Assembly: GCF_021043395.1 (NCBI RefSeq)
Contig: NZ_JAJNKE010000007.1
Location: 1 to 61,828, forward strand
From: Clostridium guangxiense
GTDB lineage: Bacteria; Bacillota; Clostridia; Clostridiales; Clostridiaceae
Reading direction: 5' to 3'
DNA length: 61,828 bases
In this document: one piece after another, positions 43,307 to 51,325 of the stretch
Position numbering within the stretch: position 1 is the stretch's first letter
How the letters are laid out: every line of letters begins with the position of its first letter
Made by a program: the position numbers and the translations under genes
Notes under the pieces: model-generated
Seen by the model: only the letters and a program-made list of their open reading frames with translations
The model's database searches: none
Told to the model about the DNA's origin: nothing

Positions 43307-44287
43307 ATGAGCACTTTCATGTTTAAGGCTAATTCCAATAATATCACACCTGTAAGCAATATATTTATAGAAAAATATATGCCAAATGCACGTGGAGAGT
43401 ATGTTAAAGTATATCTGTTAGGGCTTAAGTATTGCGTTTGTGGTGAGCCAGGTATTAATTCATCAATGATGGCTTCAATTCTTCATTTGCTTGAAACAGA
43501 TGTAATAAATGCATGGAATTATTGGAATGACGAAAATGTAATCAAATTAATTCCTTTAGATAATAAGGGTAACTTTAATATTCAGTTTTTAAATTTAGTA
43601 GACAATTTTGAAGAAAAAGACGAAAATGTCAATTTGCTGAGTGAACTTAATAAGGACTCCATAAAAGGTATGCTTCAAGATATAGAAAAATTGCTTGGAA
43701 GAACTCTTTCGCCAAAGGAAATGACGGTTTATATAGGATGGCAAAATGACTTTAATTTTTCTCCAGAGTTAATATTGCTGCTTATACAATACTGTGTTTC
43801 AAAAGGCAAAACAGATTATAGATATATAGAAAAACTAGCTATATCTTGGCATGATTCTAATATAAAATCCGTAGAAGATGCCCAAACATATATAAAAAAG
43901 CATGAGGACAAATGGATTAAAATACGCAAAATATTGAATTATCTTGGAATAAAAGATCCTGAAGTAATGAAACCACAGGAAAAAATCCTTGATAAATGGA
44001 TAACCACCTATAACTTTTCTACAGATGTTATACTAAGAGCCTGTGATATTTGTTTTGAAAGAATAAACAAAGCCGATTTTAAATACATAGATGCAATTTT
44101 AACCAACTGGTTTAAATCAGGAATCAAAACTGTTTCCGATGTAGACCTTAAAGATTCAAAAAAAGGTTCCTTTAAACAGTCTAAGCCTAGCAGTACTTCA
44201 AAAGGAAACTTTAATAATTATGAACAGAGAAATTACGATTTTGATGATTTAGAGAAAAAATTATTAGGATGGGATAACAATGATTAA
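43307..44287 (+). CDS. DnaD-domain primosome protein
   Basis: A 326-residue protein with an N-terminal winged-helix-like part (about 30-95, GINSSMMASILHLLETDVINAWNYW) and two DnaD/DnaB2-type domains near 115-200 and 205-275; each has the YxxxW-type ending (YRYIEKLAISWHDSNIKSVEDA; FKYIDAILTNWFKSGIKTVSDV). A low-complexity Ser/Lys/Asn tail follows. In Bacillus, DnaD and DnaB prime loading of the replicative helicase with DnaI. The overlapping downstream gene is DnaI/DnaC-like, supporting that role. Confidence 0.9.
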   Translation: MSTFMFKANSNNITPVSNIFIEKYMPNARGEYVKVYLLGLKYCVCGEPGINSSMMASILHLLETDVINAWNYWNDENVIKLIPLDNKGNFNIQFLNLVDNFEEKDENVNLLSELNKDSIKGMLQDIEKLLGRTLSPKEMTVYIGWQNDFNFSPELILLLIQYCVSKGKTDYRYIEKLAISWHDSNIKSVEDAQTYIKKHEDKWIKIRKILNYLGIKDPEVMKPQEKILDKWITTYNFSTDVILRACDICFERINKADFKYIDAILTNWFKSGIKTVSDVDLKDSKKGSFKQSKPSSTSKGNFNNYEQRNYDFDDLEKKLLGWDNND

Positions 44288-45266
44288 GGGCTATGCTGAA
44301 GAAATAGAAAAAATATATTCTAAAATACGTGAGAAAGAAGCATTTGAACTAAAAAAAAGAAAAGAAGAAATAGCATTAAAACTTCCTGAAGTTATTAACA
44401 TAGATAATAAGATAGGAAAACTTTTTATACAATTATCAGTAAGCATGTTTAAGGATTTAAAAGTCGATAGAAATACCTATATCAAAAATTTAAAAGATGA
44501 AATTACAGACTTAAGAATAAAAAAATCTGAGATACTTTCCTCACATGGATATCCTATAGATTATTTAAATATTAAATATAGATGTCCAAAATGTAAAGAT
44601 ACAGGCTATATAGAAACTAAAAAATGTTCCTGCTATAAAAAATACCTCGTAAAATTGTACTATAAAGATTCTGAATTAAACTCATTATTATCTATAAATA
44701 ATTTTGATAACTTTGATATAAATTTTTATTCTACACGAAAAACCCAAAATGAGTTAGAGAGTCCAAGAAAAAATATAGAAAAAATATTTACTAGAGCACT
44801 GAACTTTGTAAACACTTTTGATACTTCTAAAGAAAACCTGCTTTTTTATGGGAATTCTGGCACAGGTAAAACTTTCTTATGTCAGTGTATTGCAAAGGAC
44901 TTACTCGATAAAGGACATCTTGTAATATACAAAACCTCTGATGATTTGCTTAATATTCTAAAGAAAATAAGATTCGAAAACAACTCTGAGCTAGAAGATT
45001 TAATTGTAAACTGTGATCTTCTTATTATAGATGACCTTGGTACAGAGCAAATAAATGACTTTTCCAAAACGGAAGTTTTTAATTTAATAAATAGAAAGCT
45101 TCTAGCTGGAAAGAAAATGGTTATATCTTCTAACCATACTTTAGAAGGATTATCTAGAATATATTCCGAAAGAATTACCTCAAGGTTATTTGGTGATTTT
45201 ACTCTTTGTAAATTTTACGGAGACGATATAAGAGTGAAAAAAAATCTAAATAGGATGAAAGAGTAA
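44280..45266 (+). CDS. DnaI/DnaC-like helicase loader ATPase
   Basis: A 328-residue AAA+ protein. The N-terminal helical region ends in a Cys cluster (CPKCKDTGYIETKKCSCYKKY near 102-122) that may hold zinc. The ATPase has Walker A FYGNSGTGKTFL near 186-197 and Walker B CDLLIIDDLGTE near 245-256, plus sensor ISSNH near 282. It starts 8 bases inside the DnaD-like gene, so both are coupled. Expected to load the replicative helicase. Confidence 0.9.
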   Translation: MIKGYAEEIEKIYSKIREKEAFELKKRKEEIALKLPEVINIDNKIGKLFIQLSVSMFKDLKVDRNTYIKNLKDEITDLRIKKSEILSSHGYPIDYLNIKYRCPKCKDTGYIETKKCSCYKKYLVKLYYKDSELNSLLSINNFDNFDINFYSTRKTQNELESPRKNIEKIFTRALNFVNTFDTSKENLLFYGNSGTGKTFLCQCIAKDLLDKGHLVIYKTSDDLLNILKKIRFENNSELEDLIVNCDLLIIDDLGTEQINDFSKTEVFNLINRKLLAGKKMVISSNHTLEGLSRIYSERITSRLFGDFTLCKFYGDDIRVKKNLNRMKE

Positions 45267-45277
45267 ACGAATAGTAT

Positions 45278-45362
45278 TTCAAGACATTAAATAAAAGCCA
45301 TAAATCTAAGAATAAAAATATTAAAATTCTAGGATTTATTGGCTTTTATTTAAATCGTCCCA
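45278..45362. repeat. Short R1-like palindrome
   Basis: TTAAATAAAAGCCATAAATC and AAGAATAAAAATATT, with the inverted partners GGATTTATTGGCTTTTATTT. It separates the dnaI stop from the tRNA cluster and could stop transcription from both sides. The rest of 45363-45501 holds nothing recognisable. Confidence 0.7.
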
Positions 45363-45501
45363 AAATACCATTCGTTCACTTGACCGAAAAATCAAGAAAA
45401 ATTTAAGAATATCAATAATTCAATGTGGATTGCAGCAATATTTAAGCAATTTGAAACTTACGTATAAAACAAAAAACTCTAGAAATTACTTTCTAGAGTT
45501 T

Positions 45502-45577
<76 letters not shown>

Positions 45578-45600
45578 TTATGTACTATTTCATTTTAAAT

Positions 45601-45677
45601 TGGCGACTTGGAAGGGGATCGAACCCTCGACCTCTGGCGTGACAGGCCAGCACTCTAACCAGCTGAGCTACCAAGCC
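45601..45677 (-). tRNA. tRNA-Asp (GTC), distal block
   Basis: 77 bases with encoded CCA. Anticodon stem CTGGC/GCCAG, loop CTGTCAC gives GTC. Discriminator base G. Confidence 0.95.
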
Positions 45678-45686
45678 GCAATATTG

Positions 45687-45762
45687 TGGTGGGCACTACA
45701 GGGCTCGAACCTGTGACCCTCTGCTTGTAAGGCAGATGCTCTCCCAGCTGAGCTAAGCGCCC
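45687..45762 (-). tRNA. tRNA-Val (TAC), distal block
   Basis: 76 bases with encoded CCA. Stem TCTGC/GCAGA, loop CTTACAA gives TAC. Confidence 0.95.
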
Positions 45763-45777
45763 ACAATATTTTTTAAA

Positions 45778-45852
45778 TGGTGACCCGTACGGGATTCGAA
45801 CCCATGATACCACCGTGAAAGGGTGGTGTCTTAACCGCTTGACCAACGGGCC
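45778..45852 (-). tRNA. tRNA-Glu (TTC), distal block
   Basis: 75 bases with encoded CCA. Stem CCACC/GGTGG, loop CTTTCAC gives TTC. Confidence 0.95.
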
Positions 45853-45859
45853 ATATACT

Positions 45860-45935
<76 letters not shown>

Positions 45936-45958
45936 TTATACATTATTTCATTTTAAAT

Positions 45959-46035
45959 TGGCGACTTGGAAGGGGATCGAACCCTCGACCTCTGGCGTGA
46001 CAGGCCAGCACTCTAACCAGCTGAGCTACCAAGCC
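45959..46035 (-). tRNA. tRNA-Asp (GTC), proximal block
   Basis: Same sequence as 45601-45677. Anticodon GTC, discriminator G, encoded CCA. Confidence 0.95.
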
Positions 46036-46044
46036 GCAATATTG

Positions 46045-46120
46045 TGGTGGGCACTACAGGGCTCGAACCTGTGACCCTCTGCTTGTAAGGCAGATGCTCT
46101 CCCAGCTGAGCTAAGCGCCC
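46045..46120 (-). tRNA. tRNA-Val (TAC), proximal block
   Basis: Same sequence as 45687-45762. Anticodon TAC, encoded CCA. Confidence 0.95.
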
Positions 46121-46134
46121 ACAATATTTTAAAA

Positions 46135-46209
46135 TGGTGACCCGTACGGGATTCGAACCCATGATACCACCGTGAAAGGGTGGTGTCTTAACCGCTTGAC
46201 CAACGGGCC
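46135..46209 (-). tRNA. tRNA-Glu (TTC), first gene of the cluster
   Basis: Same sequence as 45778-45852. It is the promoter-proximal tRNA; the GC-rich leader TCGGGTCGCGAGGCCGG precedes it. Confidence 0.95.
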
Positions 46210-46252
46210 ATATGTTATTCATTTAATCCGGCCTCGCGACCCGACAAGTAAT

Positions 46253-46281
46253 ATAATACAAAAAAAATCATCATGTGTCAA
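46253..46281 (-). promoter_or_regulatory. Promoter of the tRNA operon
   Basis: TTGACA (46276-46281), 17 bases, TATTAT (46253-46258), followed by a GC-rich start region, as in stable-RNA promoters under growth control. The rest of 46282-46495 is A/T-rich with no feature seen. Confidence 0.85.
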
Positions 46282-46499
46282 CATATTTTTTAAATTTTTT
46301 TATTTAAATTTATAAAAAGCTATTTTTGAACTAAAATACGGTAGAAACTAATACTTATATTCCCATGATAGTATTATACACCCATTTAATTCTACATTAT
46401 TAATTTAATCTCATCAAAACTTTATTTTAAAGATAGATTTTTATATATTCCATCACTTCTCTATTTCTTTTCAGTAAAATGCTATGTCACATCTATAGG

Positions 46500-46642
46500 A
46501 GGATGAGAAAAATCTGAAAACTTAATGCTTACGCAATCTCACCACATATGGTGTTCAGTGCAGCTGACATTATATAATTTCCAATATTCACCTGAGTAAA
46601 ACGAAAGGTAAATCCACATTCACTCTACTCTGTACTCTGAAT
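46500..46642. repeat. Decayed R2 palindrome
   Basis: Right part closely matches the R2 copy at 11676-11883 (AACTTAATGCTTACGCA, then AAACGAAAGGTAAATC and CATTCACTCTACTC with TGTACTCTG). The left tail is lost, so it no longer forms a full palindrome. Confidence 0.7.
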
Positions 46643-46764
46643 CAAAAAGTATACAAAAATTTTAAAAATAAACTTAATGGCTTAAATACTAACTTTTAAG
46701 ATTTATAAACGTTTTCCTGGAAATTGCCGCCTAGTGCAAAAATCAAAAAGTTATGCTATTTTTA

Positions 46765-46776
46765 TACTGACCAGTA
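46765..46776 (+). promoter_or_regulatory. TetR-type operator candidate
   Basis: Perfect palindrome TACTG-AC-CAGTA 29 bases before the YhgE/Pip start codon, overlapping a possible -10 TATACT (46763-46768). TetR regulators often control this gene family; none is encoded in the window. Confidence 0.5.
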
Positions 46777-46804
46777 AGTACAAAAACAAGAGAGGAGGAA
46801 AATT

Positions 46805-49129
46805 ATGGAGTCAAAACAATCAAAATTCAATAAAAGTTTCTTGTGGAAAATTATAGCCATAGTTACTTTCGCAATTATGTTTATTCCTATGATGTATTCA
46901 CTTTTTTATTTAGGTGCATTTTGGGACCCTTACGGAAGTTTAAAAGACGTTCCTGTAGCATTTGTTAATCTTGATGAACCTTATATGAAAGATGGCAAAG
47001 ATTATACTTATGGAAAAGATTTAGAAAAAAAGCTTAAAGATAATGATTCCTTTAAATGGGAATTTATAAGCTACAATAAAGCTAAGAAAGGTGTAGATGG
47101 TGCATCTTATTATGCTATGATAGTAGTTCCTAAAGACTTTTCTAAAAAATTAGCAAATTCAACAAGTGGTGATTTTCAAAAGCCGCAAATAATATATAGA
47201 GCTAATAAAGGAAGAAACTTTATATTCTCTCAACTTTCATTAAAAGGTGCGGAGAGCATTCAAAATCAAATATCAAGTAATATTTCAAAAGAAACCTCTA
47301 AAGTTTTAGTTGATAAATTATATGAGGTTAAAGCTTCATTAAAAGATGCTAGTGATGCACAAAATAAGATTCAAGATGGAACACAAAAGTTACTTGACGG
47401 AAGTGGTACTCTTGCCACAAACTTAGTTACTGCTTTTGATGGATCAAATAAACTTAAAACAGGGTTAGACAGTGCAGTAACTGCTTCAAGTACTTTAAAA
47501 AGCGGATTAGACCAACTATTCAACGGAAGTATAACTCTTAACAATGGTTTAAATTCTGCTTATAGTGGTTCGACGGCTCTCAGCGGATTAAGCGCACTTG
47601 CCGAAGGTCAAAAAAGAGTAGTTGGTGGCTTAAATGATTTAAGTAATAACTTAACTCAATTTAAAACAACCATTAATGTACCTGGCGGAGACATGGATAC
47701 TTTAATTAACAGTTCTAAATCAGCAAGCAATATAGCTGATGGGCTTAATACTGGAGTAAAAAATCTTAATGACGCAGTTTCAACCAATCTCGAAGATGCT
47801 GCTAGTGGAGTTGATAATGTCAATCAAAATATAGATTCAGTTGATCAGCTTTTGCAAAGAGCAATGGATGAGCTTTCAACAGATCCATCACAAGCAAAGG
47901 AAGACATGGAAAAAGCAAAAAATACTACAGCTGCTCTTAAACAAATCACTCCTCAAATCTCTGAGCGCCTAAGAGCTAGTAAAAATGTTGTTAGTGACAA
48001 TCTTTCAACTGCTGCAGCTGGCTTAAAGCAATACAACGCAGGAATATATGCCGGTACTTTAAAAGCCCAAGCTAAAACCTCTGGCACTATAGACAAATTT
48101 ATAGGCGGAATTAAACCTCTTCAAGATGGAAGCTCAACTATTTATACTAATTTAAACGCTGCAGCTTCAAAGACAAGTGATTTTACAAATGGTTTATCAC
48201 AATTAAGCAATGGTTCAAAGAATCTTATGACAGGTCTTGGAGCTGCAAGTAACGGAGCAGGTCAACTTACAAGTGGATTAAATACGGCAACTTCAAGTAC
48301 TGGTACCTTAGCAAGCGGTTTAGGTCAGTTAAGCGATGGAGCAAAAACTTTAAATTCAGGCTTAGGAACTTTAAATGATGGAACTACTAAATTAAAAACT
48401 GGATTAAATGATGGATATAGCAAACTCAATGACAACTTAAAATTTACTTCTAATGATATGTCAAAGTTTGTTTCTGACCCAGTTAAGTTAAGTGATCAAT
48501 CTATAAATGATGTAAAAAAATACGGTGAAGGACTTGCACCATACTTCATTTCACTTTCCTTATGGCTTGGCGCTATGTTTGTAAACATCATCTTAACCTT
48601 GGTAGATAAGTTTAAATTAACTGAGAATAAATTTCTTAATAGTTTCATAGGTAAGTTTATAGCTGGAGTAGCTTTAGTATCTGTACAAGCTATAATATTA
48701 GCATTATCATTAAATGCTGGTTTGGGCTTAGATGCCGTAAATACAACTTACTTATATTTAAATAACATATTTACTTCATTAGTTTTCTTTAGCGTAATGT
48801 ACGGGCTATCAGCAGCATTCGGGATCATGTCAACACCAATATCCTTTGTGTTACTCATATTGCAATTATCTTCCTGTGCAGGTACATTTCCTATAGAAAC
48901 AGCACCATTATTCTATAGAGTTGTTAGTAAGTTCATACCTATGACTTATACTGTTAAAGTAGTGAGAATGATACTTAGTGGAATAGATCACTCTGGACTT
49001 ATGCAAAACATTTCAATACTTTTAACATTTATGTTTACATTCCTCATAGGTGGTTTCTTAATACAAACTCTTAGAACAAAGCTTTCAGAAAAATTTGCTT
49101 CTAAGAAAACTGCTGAAGAAGCAGCTTAA
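46805..49129 (+). CDS. YhgE/Pip-family membrane protein
   Basis: A 774-residue protein with one N-terminal helix (about 15-37), a long extracellular part (40-575) and five to six C-terminal helices (about 580-755) of the ABC-2 exporter type. The outer part carries many Gly-Leu-Asn/Asp repeats in a coiled-coil setting (LSNGSKNLMTGLGAASNGAG, SGLGQLSDGAKTLNSGLG), typical of YhgE/Pip proteins. The lactococcal Pip is a phage receptor, but the native role is probably export; close relatives include type VII secretion EsaA-like proteins. AGAGGAGG lies 6 bases before ATG. Confidence 0.9.
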   Translation: MESKQSKFNKSFLWKIIAIVTFAIMFIPMMYSLFYLGAFWDPYGSLKDVPVAFVNLDEPYMKDGKDYTYGKDLEKKLKDNDSFKWEFISYNKAKKGVDGASYYAMIVVPKDFSKKLANSTSGDFQKPQIIYRANKGRNFIFSQLSLKGAESIQNQISSNISKETSKVLVDKLYEVKASLKDASDAQNKIQDGTQKLLDGSGTLATNLVTAFDGSNKLKTGLDSAVTASSTLKSGLDQLFNGSITLNNGLNSAYSGSTALSGLSALAEGQKRVVGGLNDLSNNLTQFKTTINVPGGDMDTLINSSKSASNIADGLNTGVKNLNDAVSTNLEDAASGVDNVNQNIDSVDQLLQRAMDELSTDPSQAKEDMEKAKNTTAALKQITPQISERLRASKNVVSDNLSTAAAGLKQYNAGIYAGTLKAQAKTSGTIDKFIGGIKPLQDGSSTIYTNLNAAASKTSDFTNGLSQLSNGSKNLMTGLGAASNGAGQLTSGLNTATSSTGTLASGLGQLSDGAKTLNSGLGTLNDGTTKLKTGLNDGYSKLNDNLKFTSNDMSKFVSDPVKLSDQSINDVKKYGEGLAPYFISLSLWLGAMFVNIILTLVDKFKLTENKFLNSFIGKFIAGVALVSVQAIILALSLNAGLGLDAVNTTYLYLNNIFTSLVFFSVMYGLSAAFGIMSTPISFVLLILQLSSCAGTFPIETAPLFYRVVSKFIPMTYTVKVVRMILSGIDHSGLMQNISILLTFMFTFLIGGFLIQTLRTKLSEKFASKKTAEEAA

Positions 49130-49146
49130 TAATAACCTGTACTGAT

Positions 49147-49188
49147 AAAAAAGCTTCTGCACAATTTAGTTGTGCGGAAGCTTTTTTT
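49147..49188 (+). terminator. Terminator of the YhgE/Pip gene
   Basis: Stem AAGCTTCTGCACAA / TTGTGCGGAAGCTT, short loop, followed by seven T. Confidence 0.92.
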
Positions 49189-49289
49189 ATCTCACAAGAT
49201 GGAGACTGCGGTGATTTCACCCTTTTCACCATATATTTTATACTCCAGATAAATGCTATTATAATAAATATGCGTGACTTTTTTACTTA

Positions 49290-50411
49290 TTACCACATAA
49301 ATGATTCTTGACCTGTTAATTTCCAAATTGCTTCTATGAAATAATAATCTCCATAAATAAGCGAATTCTCATGACTTTTATCATGGTAAGTTACAGTACA
49401 CTTTTCAACAATATTGTCTGTATTTTCATTCCAGTTGCACCTATAAGTACTTAATGCCATCAGCAGCTTCAATGCTGCATTATGATATATATGTTTTTCA
49501 TTTTCCTCCATATATTTTTCTATTTCTAACATACCACATGCTGCAATGGCAGCTACTGACGAATCTTCCCACACACAGTCCTTTGGTTGACGAAAATCCA
49601 CTGGTATGAAACCATCTTCTGGTATATTCGAAATAAAGTAATTTGCGACTTTCTTTGCAGTATCCAAATATTCTTTATTTTTTGTATGAATATAACTAAG
49701 TATAAATCCATAAAGTGCCCATGACTGTCCTCTTGTCCATGATGATCCTTCTTTATATCCCTGACCTCCATCTGTGCGGATAACCTCACCTGTTAATGGA
49801 TTAAATACAACAATATGATTTACAGACCCATCTTCTCTTACGAATTTCTTTTGTGCCATATCAGCATGTATTGTTGCTATATGCAAAAATCTAGGATCGT
49901 TAATTTCCTCGTATGCCCAATATAATAGTGGTAAATTCATCATACAGTCGATGATTGCAATTCCTGCGTTACATCCATCTCCATTATCATTCCAAGCTCG
50001 AAGATAGTTTCCTGCTGGATTTAGGCGACCTGCTAAATTTCCAGCTGCAACAATTGCAAGATTAAATGCCTCTTTGCTTCCGGTTAAACGATAATCTGCA
50101 ACTGCTGTTAGTAGCCATCTAAACCCATTGTCATGATCAATGCCTCTATAATCGATAAGGTTCCTTTTAAGTTTTCTTTCATTATATCTGGCTATTTCAC
50201 AGTAAATATCATCACCTGTTGCATGATACATCTGCCACATAATGCCTCCCCAAAATCCATTTGTCCACCAGAAAATATCACTTTCTGATAAATCATCAAA
50301 TTCACCATTGTTCGTTGTATATGGTATTTTATCACGATTTCTTTTTGCTACAACTTCTATTTTCTTCTGTATCTTTTTTGCAATACTTTTTATCCATTCA
50401 TTTTCATCCAT
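49290..50411 (-). CDS. Glycoside hydrolase family 88 (unsaturated glucuronyl hydrolase)
   Basis: A 373-residue (alpha/alpha)6-barrel enzyme that hydrates and removes 4,5-unsaturated uronic acid from oligosaccharides made by polysaccharide lyases. Marks: IFWWTNGFWGGIMWQMYHAT near 46-65, DHDNGFRWL near 92-100 (first catalytic Asp region), AWNDNGDGCNAGIAIIDCMM near 143-162 (second Asp region), SSWTRGQSWALYGF near 222-235. No signal peptide, so it acts in the cytosol. GH105 is the nearest alternative. It lies with a heparinase II/III-like lyase and an AraC regulator. Confidence 0.9.
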   Translation of the reverse strand: MDENEWIKSIAKKIQKKIEVVAKRNRDKIPYTTNNGEFDDLSESDIFWWTNGFWGGIMWQMYHATGDDIYCEIARYNERKLKRNLIDYRGIDHDNGFRWLLTAVADYRLTGSKEAFNLAIVAAGNLAGRLNPAGNYLRAWNDNGDGCNAGIAIIDCMMNLPLLYWAYEEINDPRFLHIATIHADMAQKKFVREDGSVNHIVVFNPLTGEVIRTDGGQGYKEGSSWTRGQSWALYGFILSYIHTKNKEYLDTAKKVANYFISNIPEDGFIPVDFRQPKDCVWEDSSVAAIAACGMLEIEKYMEENEKHIYHNAALKLLMALSTYRCNWNENTDNIVEKCTVTYHDKSHENSLIYGDYYFIEAIWKLTGQESFMW

Positions 50412-50454
50412 ACGAAATTCTCCAATCCATTTCTTTTTTCTGTATTATAAACAT

Positions 50455-50483
50455 TTGACATATAAATTTTAATATCCTATAAT
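50455..50483 (+). promoter_or_regulatory. Promoter of the AraC-type gene
   Basis: TTGACA (50455-50460), 17 bases, TATAAT (50478-50483). The 122-bp gap also serves the divergent GH88 gene, which has a possible -10 TATAAT (50444-50449) on the other strand, so one bound regulator could affect both. Confidence 0.8.
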
Positions 50484-50533
50484 GTGATTTACTAACCTTT
50501 TCTGTTACTTTTTCTTAGGAGGTATATTATAAT

Positions 50534-51322
50534 ATGTTTTATGTTCTAATGGGTGGTTCTAATGCAAAACATCCTCCATCATTTTTTATGTCACGACCAA
50601 GAGGATTAAACCACTATCTTTTTTTGCTTGTAAAAGTCAACGCTCAATTTACTGTTGATAATAGAACTTTTGCAGTAAATCCAAACAGTGCAATTATAAT
50701 TGATCGTAATACACCATATGAATATTCAAATCCAAATGGTTATTACATTGATGACTGGATTCATTTTGACACAACATGTGAGTATGAGTTTCGTTCTTCT
50801 GGAATTGCATTTAATGAGGCTTATCCAATTAGTAATCCTTCAATTTTAACATCATACCTACAACAGATTATGTGGGAACAAAACTATACCTCCCCTAGAT
50901 TTAAAGCTGCTAACATTGATATGCTTCTTCATATATTAATGAACAAGCTAATCTTGGCATACGAAGAAAAAGACCGAGTCCGTCAATACAATCCTTATCA
51001 TACAAAACTGCAAAAACTTCGTCTGTCTTTATTATCTGCACCATATAAAAAAAGTACTCCAGCAGCAGCTGCTGATTCTTTAGGCATAAGCATTTCTTAT
51101 TTTCAGCATTTATATAAAGATTTTTTCGGCATATCATTCCAGACCGACTTAATAAATATGCGAATCGAATATGCAAAGGAATTAATCACAACAACAAATT
51201 TATCCATAGAACAAATTTCTCAGCATTGTAGTTATTCAAATGAAGTACATTTCTATCGTCAGTTCCACAAAAAAACAGGAATGACACCATTAGCATATCG
51301 TAGTATGCGACAAGGTAATTAG
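50534..51322 (+). CDS. AraC-family regulator
   Basis: A 262-residue regulator with a cupin-type N-terminal sensor (about 1-100; FMSRPRGLNHYLFLL, then DDWIHFD) and a C-terminal double HTH (about 165-260: AAAADSLGISISYFQHLYKD and ISQHCSYSNEVHFYRQFHKK, ending TGMTPLAYR). AGGAGG 10 bases before ATG. It sits between GH88 (divergent) and the lyase gene (convergent, 3-bp gap) and likely senses a sugar derived from their substrate. Confidence 0.92.
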   Translation: MFYVLMGGSNAKHPPSFFMSRPRGLNHYLFLLVKVNAQFTVDNRTFAVNPNSAIIIDRNTPYEYSNPNGYYIDDWIHFDTTCEYEFRSSGIAFNEAYPISNPSILTSYLQQIMWEQNYTSPRFKAANIDMLLHILMNKLILAYEEKDRVRQYNPYHTKLQKLRLSLLSAPYKKSTPAAAADSLGISISYFQHLYKDFFGISFQTDLINMRIEYAKELITTTNLSIEQISQHCSYSNEVHFYRQFHKKTGMTPLAYRSMRQGN

Positions 51323-51325
51323 TAT

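Noticed and set aside
46805-49129. Prophage signal from a 'phage infection protein'
   Set aside because: YhgE/Pip is a chromosomal membrane protein family; no integrase, capsid, terminase or att-like sites are nearby.
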